Shown: positions 6,635 to 8,183 of the stretch, piece after piece | Numbering within the stretch: the stretch's first letter is position 1 | Layout: the number at the start of each line of letters is the position of its first letter | Assembly (NCBI GenBank): GCA_002402125.1 | Contig: NVVG01000148.1 | Coordinates: 3,907-12,089 of the forward strand | DNA length: 8,183 nt | DNA from: Moraxellaceae bacterium | GTDB taxonomy: Bacteria > Pseudomonadota > Gammaproteobacteria > Pseudomonadales > Ketobacteraceae | Direction: 5' to 3' | Made by a program: the position numbers and the translations under genes | The notes under the pieces: generated by a model | What the model was told of the DNA's origin: nothing | What the model saw: only the letters and a program-made list of their open reading frames with translations | Database searches by the model: none

Positions 6635-7402
6635 TCATCCACTAACACTGATTCTAAGACCCGCAGCAATGGCAAAAGGTGCCAATGTAATTGAAAATAT
6701 TGCAAGTGCCGCTAAATACGCCAATTGTCCACTATAGGCCAACGATAGCGAAGCCGCCTCAACCGCACTGGTACCAAATATTAGTACTGGTACATATAGA
6801 GGTAAGGCAATGACCGCTATCAAGACGCCACCCTTTCGAAGCCCAACGGTTAAAGCGGCGCCGATTGCGCTAATCATACTCAATACCGGCGTACCCAGTA
6901 GTAGCGTGCATACTAACACTAACAGGGTATCCGCATCTAAAAATAACATTCCGCCTAATAATGGCGATACCAATATCAACGGTACAGCCGTAATACACCA
7001 ATGGGCCATGATTTTCCCAAGCACCAAAATAAACAATGGTTGCGGGCTCAAAAGTAGACTCTCTAAGGAGCCATCGTCATAGTCCTGACGAAATAGGCTA
7101 TCGACCGATAACAAGGTGGAAAGCAATGCGGCGATCCACAGCACCCCCGGCCCAATACGTATTAAGATGCTTGGCTCTGGCCCCACCCTATGGAAAAGGT
7201 TTGAGGTGTGCAAAAGCTTTTGTGACCGCGCCTGAATAGTGGCGGTTACCGCGCGGTGGTGATGGCCTAAGCTGGTTACGCTAATGCCGCACAGCCCATC
7301 AAGGTACTTTTTGCCATTGCTATCTTGTAGCCAGCAGCCATCGCCTTGGGTAAAGCTAACGGGCAGTCGCTTATAGGTTTGCATGAGAAAATTGTCGGAC
7401 AT
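6635..7402 (-). CDS. ccmB: Chimeric ORF: ArgD N-terminus joined to N-truncated CcmB
   Basis: One open frame of 255 codons made from two unrelated proteins. Residues about 73-255 are the heme exporter permease CcmB: VGPEP (73-77) and PGVLWIAALLSTLLS opening the membrane core, the cytoplasmic FRQDYDDGSLESLLLSP element (88-104), and further membrane helices to the end. CcmB is normally about 220 residues. The first 35-40 residues (cytoplasmic start and first helix) are missing here. Residues 1-71 are instead the start of acetylornithine aminotransferase. A soluble aminotransferase fragment on a truncated permease would not be functional and no such fusion is known to me, so I regard the join as an artefact or rearrangement. 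The ccmB part sits correctly next to ccmC. ccmA, normally upstream, is absent. Confidence 0.85.
   Translation of the reverse strand: MSDNFLMQTYKRLPVSFTQGDGCWLQDSNGKKYLDGLCGISVTSLGHHHRAVTATIQARSQKLLHTSNLFHRVGPEPSILIRIGPGVLWIAALLSTLLSVDSLFRQDYDDGSLESLLLSPQPLFILVLGKIMAHWCITAVPLILVSPLLGGMLFLDADTLLVLVCTLLLGTPVLSMISAIGAALTVGLRKGGVLIAVIALPLYVPVLIFGTSAVEAASLSLAYSGQLAYLAALAIFSITLAPFAIAAGLRISVSG
7190..7402 (-). pseudogene. argD: Acetylornithine aminotransferase, N-terminal fragment only
   Basis: The first 71 codons match the start of class III PLP-dependent acetylornithine/succinyldiaminopimelate aminotransferases of arginine synthesis: MQTYKRLPVSF (7-17), the G.G.WL.D.NGK.YLD strand pair (20-35), GISVTSLGHHHRAV (39-52) and LLHTSNLFH (63-71). 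All of this precedes the PLP site, so the catalytic lysine and most of the roughly 400-residue enzyme are missing. The sequence switches to CcmB directly after His71. The ATG at 7402 is the family-typical start. Upstream is only a weak GAAG. This looks like the genuine 5' end of an intact gene elsewhere that has been cut by the join, not a decayed gene. Confidence 0.85.
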
Positions 7403-7461
7403 AATACTTTTTGCTTCGTAGTCGCTTGTGCTGCTTGTAGTGAGTCGCTAGCAGCTATTGG

Positions 7462-7490
7462 GTTAAAAGGCCTGTTATCCACTTATTCAA
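7462..7490 (-). promoter_or_regulatory. Possible argD promoter
   Basis: The minus strand reads TTGAAT (7490-7485), 17 bases, then TTTAAC (7467-7462). Each hexamer matches the sigma-70 consensus at four of six bases with ideal spacing. It lies about 60 bases upstream of the ATG at 7402. Suggestive only. Confidence 0.3.
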
Positions 7491-7586
7491 AAAATAAAAA
7501 GCGATTCGGGTTGTATCGTATAAAAAACACAGTAGCCAAATAAAAAGCCGGTGTGAAGGGCGTTAAGGGAGTCGCAGTAAACACAA

Positions 7587-7606
7587 AGGGCAGCGATTGC
7601 TGCCCT
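7587..7606 (-). terminator. Hairpin upstream of argD, possible terminator of a lost gene
   Basis: AGGGCAGC (7587-7594) and GCTGCCCT (7599-7606) form a perfect 8-bp GC-rich stem with a 4-base loop. On the minus strand it is followed by TTGTGTTT, a modest T-rich tail; on the plus strand no T run follows. It would fit the end of a gene that lay upstream of argD in the source genome but is not present here. Confidence 0.45.
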
Positions 7607-7715
7607 AAGATCAAATGCTAACGCAGAATGTTTTATCGTGCAAATGTCGCAATGGCCCTTATATCGATACCAAACCTACAAAAAGCGGCCCTCAGCACTT
7701 AACTGTGCGTGGTAA

Positions 7716-7787
7716 ATGGCCGGTAAAATCGTTACATTCGGCATCAAGCCAGATCGTGCGGAAACCGGTTATGGCTATCTTGAGGTT
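7716..7787 (+). pseudogene. manC: Mannose-1-phosphate guanylyltransferase fragment
   Basis: Twenty-four plus-strand codons match a signature stretch of ManC/AlgA/CpsB GDP-mannose pyrophosphorylases: AGKIVTFGIKP followed by ETGYGYLE. In the family, (V/I)TFGI.P..PETGYGYI lies in the nucleotidyltransferase domain of a protein of about 470 residues. The enzyme makes GDP-mannose for exopolysaccharide or lipopolysaccharide. Here a TAA directly precedes the matching block in frame, and the match stops after about 7787, where dynein sequence begins on the other strand. Only this short piece is secure. Any upstream part would need at least one frameshift. It is a broken fragment, most likely carried by the same chimeric joining as its neighbours. 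Confidence 0.55.
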
Positions 7788-8183
7788 TTCGATAAACTTC
7801 TTAGGGTCTGCCATCAGCTTCTTTCCTTGTTCGAAAGTCTCCTTTTCTCTCATCAGAAGAGAGATACAGTTAATGACAGGCTCGAGCAGCTTGGGTGGCT
7901 TGGAGTAATGCTTGATCTCATCGATGTCACTCTTCTCAAGAGAGTCAAGTGCTTTGAGAGCCTTCTAGACAATAGGCATACACTCTGATAGATCCTTCTC
8001 ACACTCATCCTGGATCTCTTTAACGTGGTCGAACAGCTTCTGAGACTCCTCAGTTTCCACTGCAGATCTCTTCTCTGTCTCACTGGCCACCTTCTTCTGA
8101 GCAATCAGTGTCTTCACCATCTCATTCGTCTCTTCTTCCTTCTTGTCGATCTCTGGCTGGAGATTGATGAGGTCTGTCTTCAA
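7779..8183 (-). CDS. Eukaryotic dynein heavy chain fragment (stalk coiled coil), internal, with in-frame TAG
   Basis: Partial at the right edge and cut off at about 7779. The minus strand encodes about 134 codons in one frame. First comes a charged heptad-like coiled coil (LQPEIDKKEEETNEMVKTL, later HVKEIQDECEKDLSECMP). Then comes ALKALDSLEKSDIDEIKHYS with KPPKLLEPV, and GKKLMADPKKFIENL. This is the order found in dynein heavy chains as the first stalk helix (CC1) ends near the microtubule-binding domain. Dyneins are microtubule motors found only in eukaryotes. One TAG at 7967-7965 interrupts the frame inside a conserved stretch, and the family pattern continues on both sides without a frame change. 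Lysine and glutamate codons are almost all AAG and GAG, unlike the bacterial genes here. No intron is seen. This is foreign DNA joined to bacterial sequence. Confidence 0.8.

Larger units (their letters stand above)
7403..7715. other. Region upstream of the argD fragment
   Basis: No intact gene is seen. The left part looks like a normal argD leader, with a possible minus-strand promoter and an 8-bp hairpin further up. From about 7610 to 7715 the plus strand could be an error-rich or decayed continuation of the manC-like piece: short blocks such as LQKAALST (frame starting 7628) fit the expected region before the GKIVTFG strand only if frames are switched. The point where argD-type sequence ends cannot be fixed by eye. 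Confidence 0.35.

Noticed and set aside
6635..7402. A genuine ArgD-CcmB fusion protein as a new system
   Set aside because: The ArgD part lacks the PLP site and the CcmB part lacks its first helix. Other unrelated fragments are joined within 600 bases, so a chimera explains it better.
7615..7988. Plus-strand ORFs overlapping the dynein piece
   Set aside because: Beyond about 7787 they are complements of the dynein coding strand and show no family similarity.

Overview
The left two thirds of this window (about 1-5190) and the ccm block (5191 to about 7189) read as gammaproteobacterial chromosome. The evidence is a CysZ-type sulfate permease, lipoboxes of the LAGC/LSGC kind, Shine-Dalgarno sites and cytochrome c maturation genes in the order B-C-D-E. 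A free-living aquatic or marine gammaproteobacterium is the most natural host, but this is inferred from protein style, not from a marker gene. The right end (about 7190-8183) does not continue that chromosome. It is a mosaic of unrelated fragments, one of them eukaryotic.

Layout. 1-261 is a leader with little in it. cysZ (262-1053, +) converges on a large repeat lipoprotein (1123-3471, -), with a hairpin terminator between them. The lipoprotein carries an InlB-B-like domain, a second small beta domain and six tandem Ig-like (Big_1/filamin-like) repeats. After a 366-base divergent intergenic region come two tandem, clearly paralogous small lipoproteins (3838-4371 and 4499-5023, +), the second followed by a strong terminator. 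The ccm genes then run leftward on the minus strand: ccmE (5191-5634), ccmD (5618-5836), ccmC (5841-6590, TTG start) and the C-terminal about 183 residues of ccmB. The expected ccmF is not found downstream of ccmE.

The mosaic end. The ccmB reading frame has lost its own N-terminus. It is joined in frame, near 7186-7197, to the first 71 residues of acetylornithine aminotransferase (argD), making a 255-codon chimeric ORF. The argD fragment keeps its own upstream region with a possible promoter and a hairpin (7587-7606). Next, on the plus strand, is a short piece recognisable as mannose-1-phosphate guanylyltransferase (about 7716-7787). This runs into a minus-strand piece (about 7779-8183) that encodes the stalk coiled coil of a eukaryotic dynein heavy chain, interrupted by one in-frame TAG.

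How the genes work together. CcmC/D/E and the truncated CcmB belong to System I cytochrome c maturation: heme handling by CcmC, CcmD and the heme chaperone CcmE. CysZ serves sulfate uptake. The three lipoproteins are predicted surface or envelope proteins of unknown role. I see no convincing new biological system. The most notable signals are the joins at the right end, most easily explained as amplification or assembly chimeras (for example single-cell or metagenomic DNA), and the in-frame TAG in the dynein piece, which could reflect a ciliate-type nuclear code.
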